DNA of 64,000 bases, taken from Chitinophagaceae bacterium (GTDB lineage Bacteria; Bacteroidota; Bacteroidia; Chitinophagales; Chitinophagaceae). Location: assembly GCA_016715365.1 (NCBI GenBank), contig JADKAM010000001.1, forward strand, positions 930,001 through 994,000. The letters run 5' to 3'. Position 1 is the stretch's first letter, and every line of letters begins with the position of its first letter. Shown one piece after another: positions 17,147-24,391 of the stretch. A model generated the notes under the pieces. The model did not search any database. It saw nothing but the letters and a program-made list of their open reading frames with translations, and was not told the origin of the DNA. Made by a program: the position numbers and the translations under genes.

Positions 17147-17839
17147 ATGAAAAGATTTTTTATTGCAGTACTGTTTTCCAGCCTGTTTTATGGTTGTGAT
17201 GTAATTAAACAACTGCCGCAAATGACAGGCGTTACCGAAGGCGAAGCCGGTGAGGGCATTAAAGAGGCATTAAGCCAGGGATTAGCCGGGGCAGTGTTAA
17301 AATTAAACCGGGAAGATGGTTTTTTTAAAGATGCGTTTTATAAAATATTAATTCCTGAAGATGCCCGCAAAGTTGAAAATACTTTAAGGGACTTAGGGTT
17401 GGGAAGCATGGTTGATAAAGCCATTTTACAGATAAACCGTGGTGCCGAAGATGCAGCCGGTTACGCAAAACCAATTTTTGTGAATGCTATAAAGAGCATG
17501 ACCATACAGGATGCGATAGGCCTGGTAAGAAACGGAGATACCAGTGCCACACATTTTTTCAGGGAGAAAACAACAGCACAGCTGGTTGCAGCCTTTACAC
17601 CCATCATTAAATCATCGCTGGATAAGGTAAACGCTACCAAATATTACAGTGAAATGGTGAATAAATACAACAGTATTCCGCTGGTAAAAAGAATAAATCC
17701 TGATTTGACAGGCTATGTAACCATGAAAGCAACCAATGCATTGTTTGACCTGGTGGCGCAGGAAGAAAAAAATATCCGGAATAATTTTGCAGCCAGAACT
17801 ACTGATTTGCTGAAGAAAGTATTTGGCGGTTTCCTGTAA
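17147..17839 (+). CDS. DUF4197 lipoprotein
   Basis: This 230-residue protein begins at ATG 17147 (a nearby ATG at 17141 is equally possible). It has a short signal peptide with lipobox FYGC, so it is predicted to be membrane-anchored in the envelope. The mature part is the all-helical DUF4197 domain: GIKEALSQGLAGAVLKLNRE, then YKILIPEDARKVENTLRDLG and the C-terminal NATKYYSEMVNKYNSIP segment. The family is common in Proteobacteria and Bacteroidota, with no assigned function. It is convergent with the patatin gene, whose stop lies 3 bases away. Confidence 0.88.
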   Translation: MKRFFIAVLFSSLFYGCDVIKQLPQMTGVTEGEAGEGIKEALSQGLAGAVLKLNREDGFFKDAFYKILIPEDARKVENTLRDLGLGSMVDKAILQINRGAEDAAGYAKPIFVNAIKSMTIQDAIGLVRNGDTSATHFFREKTTAQLVAAFTPIIKSSLDKVNATKYYSEMVNKYNSIPLVKRINPDLTGYVTMKATNALFDLVAQEEKNIRNNFAARTTDLLKKVFGGFL

Positions 17840-17841
17840 TG

Positions 17842-18885
17842 TTACCGGTTATGTAAAAAGAAATTATTGGCGGCACTAACGCCGTTTTGATAGAGCAGCA
17901 GTTTATCCTGCTGTTTTGTTTTTTTAATAATGGGAGAAATGGTTCCCTGGTTTACATATATGGTTCTGCCTTTTTCATTTTCGAGGCCGGGATATTTTCG
18001 GCTAAGGGTCTCCATGAGTAAATTTGAAAATGCCGAAAGATACTCAGAAAACTTATTGATATCATAGGCTGGAATCCTGATGTTGTTTTCATGTATCGAA
18101 TCGATCTGCTGTGGCCGTTCCAGCTTAATACCAATGGTTTGATTGTTGAATTTTACTTTGTTGCATAAAAGCGGGTTGTTTCCACCTTCTTCGCAGGTGT
18201 CAAATATGCTGATTGGATAATTGCTCAGCATGCCGCCATCAACATAATAATTTACAAAAGAAACGGTATCAGACTTTTTGATCTTTTGCAGGCGGTTATC
18301 TAAAGCTACCGGTTCAAAATACAATGGCACACCACTACTGATACGTACCGCCAATGCAAGCGGCATATTGGGTGTTGTTTCAAAAGAAAATATTTCAAGC
18401 TGTTGTTTGCTGAGGTTGGTGCCGGTGCAATAAAAATCTTTGTACAGGCTGTTCTTTTGATGCAACTTGTGTAGCTGCTCAAAAGTTAAACCGGGTTTAC
18501 CGGTTTTATGAGCAACTAATTGCTGTATCCATTTTTCAAACGCATCGCCTTTAAAAATGCCAAAATCGGTTTTAAGTCTTTTGTATTTACCAACGAGGCC
18601 GCCGTATCCATCCTTAAATTTTTGCACAGGCAGTTCCATCATCAGGCTGTCTATTTCACCAGCATTATAACCAATGCTTACCAGCATGCCTGCAATAGAA
18701 CCTGCAGATGATCCTCCCACTTTTTCTATCTGCTGCAGTATTCCTTTTTCTTCCAGCACATTAAATACACCGGCATAAGCAAGGCCACGTACGCCACCGC
18801 CTTCCAGCACTAAATTTTTATAATCGTAATTTTTTTGGGCAAAACAAATGGATGGAAACAGGATGGTAATAATTAGTTTTTTCAT
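17842..18885 (-). CDS. Patatin-like phospholipase
   Basis: The 347-residue reading starts at ATG 18885, giving a signal peptide (MKKLIITILFPSICFA); the longer frame to 18966 overlaps the neighbouring gene's end. Patatins are lipid acyl hydrolases with a Ser-Asp dyad. Seen here are the oxyanion loop EGGGVRGLAY (28-37), the nucleophile Ser60 in GGSSAG and the dyad Asp in YVDGGMLSNYP. Secretion suggests action on envelope or external lipids. It follows the flavin reductase remnant by about 46 bases on the same strand. Confidence 0.9.
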   Translation of the reverse strand: MKKLIITILFPSICFAQKNYDYKNLVLEGGGVRGLAYAGVFNVLEEKGILQQIEKVGGSSAGSIAGMLVSIGYNAGEIDSLMMELPVQKFKDGYGGLVGKYKRLKTDFGIFKGDAFEKWIQQLVAHKTGKPGLTFEQLHKLHQKNSLYKDFYCTGTNLSKQQLEIFSFETTPNMPLALAVRISSGVPLYFEPVALDNRLQKIKKSDTVSFVNYYVDGGMLSNYPISIFDTCEEGGNNPLLCNKVKFNNQTIGIKLERPQQIDSIHENNIRIPAYDINKFSEYLSAFSNLLMETLSRKYPGLENEKGRTIYVNQGTISPIIKKTKQQDKLLLYQNGVSAANNFFLHNR

Positions 18886-18931
18886 CCTGTGAAAATATAA
18901 TATTGCAGGTAGATAAAAAGTTAAAAGCAAT

Positions 18932-19835
18932 TTAATAATCTGCCAATAACACCTGCCAGGCTTCACTTACTTTACCTGCATCCAGTAATTCTTTAGCATA
19001 ACGATGCAGTTCCTTATCCATTTCATCCGGGTTGATGGAATAATATTGAATAATGTTTTTCAATCTGTCATCATAAAAAGCCGGATCAACAAAAGGCATT
19101 TCATGCACATTGGCCAGCTGACCTAAATTATTGCCGGTAAGTATTGTGCTTTTGCGAATGCTTTCAGGCAATGCATCTATTCCAATACCCAGTTGTGTAT
19201 TTGGTTTGGCAACTTTAAATAAATTGGTCCCATCAATTTTTGCATACCAGTCGCCGCCAAGCCGGGCCACGAGGTGCAGTTTGGTTTGATCTATTTTACA
19301 GCCCGAGCGGTAGTCGAAGGATCGGCATCTAAAATACTTTCATCAATATGCATGCAAAGCACTTCACAAATTACCAGGTTGCCGGCACCGCCTTCAGTGC
19401 CCAGTGGTTTTACTTCTAAAACTTTGCACTCCAGTTTTACCTTGCTTTCTTTTACCATGGGCGGTTTTACCAGGGTCGCTTTTTCTTCGGTAAATCCGGC
19501 TTTAATAAATTCATTGGTACCCTTTGCAAATTCGCAACTGGCAAGGGATGTTTGCTGCACCATATCATAATCTACCATATTGATGACCACTTCGGGCACT
19601 TCCAAAACATTTTGTAATGTATGCTTGGTGGTATTATCTCTTACCCGCCTGGCAGGCGAAAAAATTACCACCGGCGGATTGGAAGAAAATAAATTGAAAA
19701 ACTGAAAGGCGATAAGTTTACCTGTCCTGCTTTATCTATTGTAGAGGCAAAACAAATGGGCCTTGGTGCAATAGCGTGCTGCAGGTAGTTTTGTACATCT
19801 GCCGGTTTAATATCTTTCAGGTTAAGGGTTAGCAT
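18932..19835 (-). pseudogene. Flavin reductase-family protein, broken into three frames
   Basis: Read together, three fragments make a ~300-residue FMN-binding flavin reductase-like protein. The first runs from ATG 19835 (MLTLNLKDIKPADVQNYLQH, then APRPICFAST). The second covers 19291-19671 (SPARRVRDNTTKHT), the third 18932-19270 (ARLGGDWYAKIDGTNLF). The first break lies at an A5 run (19697-19701): one extra base would restore the frame into FSFFNLFSSNPPVV. The second coincides with a 23-base repeat insertion (19298-19320) after ESILDAD. The gene follows an FAH-family hydrolase, a pairing common in aromatic (homogentisate) degradation loci. It is a true pseudogene, or partly a sequencing artefact. 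Confidence 0.8.
19298..19320. repeat. Dispersed 'gagcggtagtcgaag' repeat breaking the flavin reductase
   Basis: These 23 bases separate two homologous portions of the flavin reductase and shift the frame (23 is not a multiple of three). The core at 19305-19319 matches the repeat inside lysS apart from one extra g. Confidence 0.7.
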
Positions 19836-19860
19836 GGTTTTATATTTTTAAATCCGAATT

Positions 19861-19935
19861 TTTCACGCAGATAACGCAGTGGTGCAGAGAATAATACTCA
19901 GCGGCCTCCGCATCTCTGTTATCTCTGCGTGAAAT
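19861..19935. repeat. Inverted 'cacgcagataacg' phrase repeat
   Basis: The left arm begins tttcacgcagataac (19861-19875). The right arm ends gttatctctgcgtgaaa (to about 19934) and is its reverse complement apart from a two-base insertion. It lies between the FAH-family gene and the flavin reductase and could fold into a hairpin in their transcript. It belongs to the same class of phrase-like intergenic repeats as that at 3202-3270. Confidence 0.65.
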
Positions 19936-19945
19936 AAAACAAAAT

Positions 19946-20953
19946 CTATTTTTTCTTCAGCGCCAATATCGAAAAATCACTTTCATCCTTTACAATGGTA
20001 TTGTTCAATTTCCCCAACGCATCAATTTCCATTTCTACTACATCGCCTTCCTGCAACCACTGGGGGATAAAATCGGGATTGTTTAATAAACCAGTGCCGT
20101 TTAATTCTAAAAAGCAACCGGTGCCAACCGTGCCGCTGCCGATCACATCGCCGGGCATCAGGTTAACACCATAACTGCAGCGTTCAATAATCTCGGCAAA
20201 GGTCCAATCCATATCGGCAACATTGCCTTCGCTGACCTGTACACCATTAACCCAACACTTCATGCCCAGGTTCCAGGCTTTACCGGTATGCTTTTCTTTG
20301 CAGGGCACTTCGTATTGTTCCAGTTCATCCAGGGTAACCAGCATGGGGCCTATCACAGTTGCAAAATCTTTTCCTTTAGCCGGACCCAGGTTTAGCAGCA
20401 TTTCTTCCATCTGTAGTGTTCTTGCACTCATATCATTCATGATCATCAGGCCGCCAATATATTCATCGGCATCGGCAGCTTTAATATTGCGGCCAGGCTT
20501 GCAGATAACTATGGCTGCCTCCAGTTCAAAATCTAATTTTTGAAAATGATCGGGCATGCAAACAATATCACCGGGACCCTGTATGCTGTTGTGATTGGTA
20601 AAATAAAAAATGGGGTATTGGTCAAATTCGGGGATCATATCTACTTTTCTGTTACGCCTTGCAGAAGCAACATGCTGACGAAAGGCATAACCATCCCTGC
20701 AACTGGTTGGATTTGGTACCGGCGCAAACAATTCCGCACCGGCAAATAATTCACCTATTTCCAGCCTGCCCAAACCGTCTTTAATTTTTTGTTGAACCGC
20801 CTTTGCCAGGGGCATAAATTCATCCCAATAATTCAGGAACATCGACATGGTATTGGGCAAATCGCTGTGCAAAGCTTCCATGGCATAAATTTTGTCATCT
20901 ACTACAATACCCAATTGGTCGTGACCATCTTTTAAAAATGTTACAAGTTTCAT
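19946..20953 (-). CDS. Fumarylacetoacetate hydrolase-family protein
   Basis: This 335-residue FAH-superfamily enzyme is a metal-dependent C-C bond hydrolase of acylpyruvate-like compounds. The core motifs are present: DFELEAAIVICKPGRN (metal-binding Glu pair), MNDMSARTLQ, GPAKGKDFATVIGP and MPGDVIGSGTVGTG. The family includes fumarylacetoacetase of tyrosine breakdown and several related hydratases and isomerases. The neighbouring flavin reductase fits an aromatic-degradation locus, but no dioxygenase is in the window, so the substrate remains open. Confidence 0.88.
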   Translation of the reverse strand: MKLVTFLKDGHDQLGIVVDDKIYAMEALHSDLPNTMSMFLNYWDEFMPLAKAVQQKIKDGLGRLEIGELFAGAELFAPVPNPTSCRDGYAFRQHVASARRNRKVDMIPEFDQYPIFYFTNHNSIQGPGDIVCMPDHFQKLDFELEAAIVICKPGRNIKAADADEYIGGLMIMNDMSARTLQMEEMLLNLGPAKGKDFATVIGPMLVTLDELEQYEVPCKEKHTGKAWNLGMKCWVNGVQVSEGNVADMDWTFAEIIERCSYGVNLMPGDVIGSGTVGTGCFLELNGTGLLNNPDFIPQWLQEGDVVEMEIDALGKLNNTIVKDESDFSILALKKK

Positions 20954-21011
20954 AAAAGTATTTTGAGGCTCAAAAATAACCTTTTAAAGCGATGGAAAAT
21001 GGCCTGATAAT

Positions 21012-21041
21012 TTTGTTTGAATAATTTTTTATTTAATTTTG
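21012..21041 (+). promoter_or_regulatory. Candidate Bacteroidota sigma promoter of fatty-acid hydroxylase gene
   Basis: TTTG at 21012-21015, an 18-base spacer and TAATTTTG at 21034-21041 fit the TTTG / TAnnTTTG pattern. The ATG at 21057 would then have a very short leader. It is a pattern match only. Confidence 0.45.
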
Positions 21042-21056
21042 TTTGAGTTAACCGAT

Positions 21057-21764
21057 ATGCATTTCGATAAAATTCATAATAAGGGTCAGGCCCGGTTATT
21101 TAAAAATCAATACCTGGAGTACCTGACCAAAACGCACCCGCTGGTGATTTGGGGAATGTATTTGCCCCTGATAGTCTTCATGTTATATTTCAGTGCTTCT
21201 AAATTATCTTTTACTGTTTTGCAAACAGCAGTAATTTTTATAGCCGGAATGCTTTTCTGGTCGTTATTTGAATATACGGTTCACCGGTTTGTGTTTCATT
21301 TTTTTGCAGAAAGTGATCGGGCAAAAAAAATAGTATATGTGATACATGGAAACCACCATGAATACCCAAGAGATAAAGAACGTTTATTTATGCCCGCAGT
21401 ACCCAGTTTATTACTGGCTATAATCGTATTCAGTATTCAGTACCTGGCAGCCGGTTTATTTGGAGTATCAGTATATGTATTTGCTTTTTTTCCGGGATTT
21501 TTAATGGGCTATTTAATTTACGGCAGTATGCATTATGCCATTCATGCCTGGAACCCGCCATTTAAATGGATGAAACCCCTGTGGCGAAATCATCACCTGC
21601 ATCACTATAAGAATGTGGAACTGGGGTTTGGTGTTAGCTCAACTTTATGGGATCATATTTTTGGCACCATGTTCGACCTCAATAAAGAAAAAGAGGATAA
21701 GGAAAAAGTGAAGGAATTGATGTTTGGTAACGCTGCTGCTGAAAAACAATTGCAGTCCCGATAG
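21057..21764 (+). CDS. Fatty acid hydroxylase / sterol desaturase family membrane protein
   Basis: This 235-residue protein starts at ATG 21057; the upstream TTG at 21039 falls inside the likely promoter. It carries the His clusters of the di-iron hydroxylase family: EYTVHRFVFH, HGNHHEYP, MHYAIHAW and NHHLHHY, set between four hydrophobic segments. The spacing resembles fatty acid 2-hydroxylases (Scs7/FA2H-like), which hydroxylate acyl chains of sphingolipids. Bacteroidota make sphingolipids, so that role is plausible but inferred. The last codons and stop (CAG TCC CGA TAG) lie within an 18-base palindromic repeat, so the C-terminus has probably been reset by it. Confidence 0.85.
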   Translation: MHFDKIHNKGQARLFKNQYLEYLTKTHPLVIWGMYLPLIVFMLYFSASKLSFTVLQTAVIFIAGMLFWSLFEYTVHRFVFHFFAESDRAKKIVYVIHGNHHEYPRDKERLFMPAVPSLLLAIIVFSIQYLAAGLFGVSVYVFAFFPGFLMGYLIYGSMHYAIHAWNPPFKWMKPLWRNHHLHHYKNVELGFGVSSTLWDHIFGTMFDLNKEKEDKEKVKELMFGNAAAEKQLQSR

Positions 21765-21773
21765 CTATCGGGA
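21756..21773. repeat. Perfect 18-base palindrome supplying a stop codon
   Basis: The sequence tcccgatagctatcggga is its own reverse complement. It straddles the end of the fatty acid hydroxylase gene and contains that gene's TAG stop. There is no T-run, so it is not a standard terminator. The motif is familiar as an over-represented palindrome in Bacteroidota. Confidence 0.75.
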
Positions 21774-21781
21774 AATAAGCA

Positions 21782-22117
21782 TTACCATTTTTCTTCTCCA
21801 TCAAAATCAGTATCTTTTTTACTAAATTGTTTCCGGTATTTTATTTTTTGCTCCTGCCTTTCAATAATAAGTGTGGCAATAATATTTCCGGCATCTTCAC
21901 CGGGATTTTGTTGCAGCAGCGTTTTTAATTTCTCTTCATTCACATCAATGCGGTAGAGGTATGCAATCAGTTTGTCAAAGCCGTTTTTTATTAACTGGTT
22001 GATATAATCTGACAGTTGAGTATGCAATTCTGAATAGGAAATCTTTTCTGCAATTGCAATTGACAGTTCACTATTCAGTAGCTTTATTAATTCACCATTC
22101 TCCATCAGCGAAATCAT
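21782..22117 (-). CDS. Small conserved hypothetical protein
   Basis: This is a 111-residue acidic, helical protein with no signal or membrane segment. Start is either ATG 22117 (MISLMENG) or ATG 22105. It has segments such as LHTQLSDYINQLIKNGFDKL and the motif YRIDVNEEKLKTLLQQNP, which I associate with small Bacteroidota hypotheticals but cannot name. It overlaps the extended 3' end of the TIGR02757 gene by 26 bases if the longer start is used, and lies in the same operon. Confidence 0.6.
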   Translation of the reverse strand: MISLMENGELIKLLNSELSIAIAEKISYSELHTQLSDYINQLIKNGFDKLIAYLYRIDVNEEKLKTLLQQNPGEDAGNIIATLIIERQEQKIKYRKQFSKKDTDFDGEEKW

Positions 22118-22924
22118 TTAATCTTAAAAACCTGCCTGCCGGCAGGCAGGTCTGCGTTTTGTTTTCCATTACCCCCGTTCCAAACAAAGCAAAATCATAT
22201 TTTACCGGATCGGCTTTATCTAATGTACGCAAAAAGGCGGTTAATTCCAATGCTGTCTGCCAGTCAACAGGTTGTCTATGTATTAATTTTAATGCTCTTG
22301 CAACCCTTGCCACGTGTACATCTACCGGGCAAATCAGTTGCGATGGAGCAATGTTTTTCCAGATGCCAAAGTCAACCCCTTTATCATCGTTGCGTACCAT
22401 CCAGCGCAAAAACATATTTAATCTTTTGCAGCTTGAATTTTTTTCTGGTGATGCAATATGTTTGCGGGTGCGTTCAGGAATATCAGGTAAGGAAAAAAGT
22501 AATGGTAAAATGCGATCAATCCGTTTTCAACGGTTTCGTCTTTTTTGTTCATCCCTTTTGTAAAGGCCGACTCTAATGATTCGTTATTGGAATAATGAAA
22601 ATTTAAAAATTCAATAAAATAGAGCAGGTCTGTTGCATTAAAGGTCCGGTGCTTAAATTCAAGTAATTTTTTTAATCTTCCTAAATCTCCGTTTATACAA
22701 AATTCATAAGGTGCATTATTCATCAGCTGCATCAACTCTTTTGATTTGTTGATGATGGTGGTGCGGTTGCCCCAGGAAAATACAGCAGCAAAGAAGCCGG
22801 CAATTTCTATATCCTGTTTTTTTGTAAACAGGTGCGGAATAGAGATGGGATCATCTTTAATGAAAGAAGGTTGATTATATAAATCAACCTTCTGCCCTAA
22901 ATATTTTTTAAGATCATTATTCAC
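22092..22924 (-). pseudogene. TIGR02757 (DUF2400) family protein, frameshifted
   Basis: The N-terminal part (from ATG 22924, MNNDLKKYLG) and C-terminal part (containing MFLRWMVRNDDKGVDFGIWK and CPVDVHVARVARAL) belong to one protein of about 250 residues in the TIGR02757 family. They lie in different frames. The shift maps to an A6 run at 22493-22498: one extra base would read on as SLPDIPERTRKHIASPEKN into the second part, without a gap. The family is helix-hairpin-helix-like and possibly DNA-binding, with unknown function. The C-terminus after GTGVMEN is an added tail encoded by a palindromic repeat. The frameshift may be real or a base-calling error. Confidence 0.8.
22130..22151. repeat. 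Perfect 22-base palindrome in 3' end of TIGR02757 gene
   Basis: The core is cctgcctgccggcaggcagg (22131-22150), extended by one matching base on each side. It is read as part of the TIGR02757 coding frame (TCLPAGRF). The palindrome recurs in many Bacteroidota and other genomes from general knowledge; no second copy was seen in this window. Confidence 0.8.
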
Positions 22925-22928
22925 CGGT

Positions 22929-23177
22929 TCACTCTTTTATGGATTTATCTTTTTTAAACAATGCTGTTACAGCAATAAAAACCCAAATAATATTTACGAT
23001 CATGGATGGGTAGGCCTGGTGAACCAACGTATTGATGGTAAAGAAAATGCCACCCAGTAAATTACTCACAATGTACCAGCCAGAAGAGCTTTTGATCTTA
23101 CCATTAATATTCAGGTAATAGGCACCTATTATCAATACCGCACCGATCCAGCCAATAATTTCAACAAAGTAATTCAT
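22929..23177 (-). CDS. CBU_0592-like small membrane protein
   Basis: This 82-residue protein has three hydrophobic segments. The opening EIIGWIGAVLIIGAYYLNI, a central SNLLGGIFFTINTLVHQAYP and the final NIIWVFIAVTALF match the CBU_0592-like family of short integral membrane proteins. Function is unknown. It lies 7 bases after the sulfur-metabolism PLP gene and 4 bases before the TIGR02757 gene, so it is co-transcribed with both. Confidence 0.75.
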   Translation of the reverse strand: MNYFVEIIGWIGAVLIIGAYYLNINGKIKSSSGWYIVSNLLGGIFFTINTLVHQAYPSMIVNIIWVFIAVTALFKKDKSIKE

Positions 23178-23184
23178 TGTTTTT

Positions 23185-24324
23185 TTATCCTATTGCCTTA
23201 TTCAGATCCTCAATCAAATCATCGGCATCTTCAATACCAACGCTTAATCTTATTAAGCTATCGCTCAGGCCGTTTTTAATACGCTCTTCTCTGGGTATGC
23301 TGGCATGCGTCATACTTGCCGGGTGATTGATAAGCGACTCCACACCACCCAAACTTTCGGCCAGCGAAAATAAATGGGTTGATGATAAAACTTTTGTAGC
23401 CGCTTCCACACTTTCATCTTTTAATTCAAAACTGATCATACCGCCAAAACCACGCATTTGTTTTTTGGCAACAGTATAACCGGTGCTGTCTTCAAAACCG
23501 GGCCAGTAAACTTTTTTAACTTTTGCATGGTTACGAAGCCAGTGTGCAATTTTTTCGCCGTTCTCACAATGCTGGCGCATACGTACATGCAGCGTTTTAA
23601 TTCCACGCAATACTAAAAAACAATCCATGGGGCCAGGTACGGCTCCACAACTTTTTTGTATAAAGTATAATTTCTCTCTCAGGTCGGCATCGTTCATCAT
23701 GAGTGCGCCCTGTATCACATCACTGTGGCCGCCTAAATACTTGGTGGCCGAGTGCATTACAATATCAGCGCCCTGGTCTAATGGATTTTGCAGGTATGGC
23801 GATGCAAATGTATTATCAACACAGAGTATGGCTTTGGCTGCTTTTGCTATATCGGCAATGGCAGCAATATCTGTAATGTTCATTAAAGGATTGGTGGGTG
23901 TTTCCAGCCAGATCATTTTGGTATTGGAGGTAACAACGGCTTGCACATTGGCTGCATCTGTTGTATCAACATAAATAAATTTAATGCCGTAGCGTTCCCA
24001 CACTTTTGTAAATAAACGGTAACTACCACCATACATATCGCTGGCTGCAATCACTTCATCGCCGGGGTTCAATAATTTTATTACACTGTCGGTTGCCGCA
24101 ACCCCGCTGCCAAAAGCCAGGCCATATTTTGCATTTTCAATAATGGCATAGGCATCTTCCAATGCTTTGCGTGTGGGGTTTTGGCTGCGGGCATATTCAT
24201 AACCTTTGTTTTTTCCCGGGGCTTCCTGCACATAAGTACTGGTTTGATAAATGGGAGTCATGATGGCACCGGTACTTGGGTCAGGTTCTGAACCGGCGTG
24301 AATTAATTTAGTAGCAAGCTTCAT
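23185..24324 (-). CDS. metB: Cys/Met metabolism PLP enzyme (cystathionine gamma-synthase type)
   Basis: This 379-residue fold-type I PLP enzyme forms or cleaves cystathionine. The cofactor Lys195 lies in MHSATKYLGGHSD. YEYARSQNPTR holds the phosphate-binding Tyr and Arg of the neighbouring subunit, and SLAESLGGVESLINHP is the C-terminal family signature. Gamma-synthase, gamma-lyase and homocysteine-forming relatives share these motifs, so the exact reaction is uncertain; length and sequence favour cystathionine gamma-synthase or lyase. It heads a four-gene minus-strand operon running down to 21782. Confidence 0.88.
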   Translation of the reverse strand: MKLATKLIHAGSEPDPSTGAIMTPIYQTSTYVQEAPGKNKGYEYARSQNPTRKALEDAYAIIENAKYGLAFGSGVAATDSVIKLLNPGDEVIAASDMYGGSYRLFTKVWERYGIKFIYVDTTDAANVQAVVTSNTKMIWLETPTNPLMNITDIAAIADIAKAAKAILCVDNTFASPYLQNPLDQGADIVMHSATKYLGGHSDVIQGALMMNDADLREKLYFIQKSCGAVPGPMDCFLVLRGIKTLHVRMRQHCENGEKIAHWLRNHAKVKKVYWPGFEDSTGYTVAKKQMRGFGGMISFELKDESVEAATKVLSSTHLFSLAESLGGVESLINHPASMTHASIPREERIKNGLSDSLIRLSVGIEDADDLIEDLNKAIG

Positions 24325-24391
24325 GGTATAGTAAGTTTAAAAGATTATTTAAGTGCAGCAAAGGTGAGAAATTAAAGGCGAACAGCCATTT

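Noticed and set aside
22054..22563. Plus-strand frame of 169 residues containing LPAGRQ
   Set aside because: Antisense to the TIGR02757 gene; the LPAGRQ string is only the reverse reading of the palindrome at 22130-22151.
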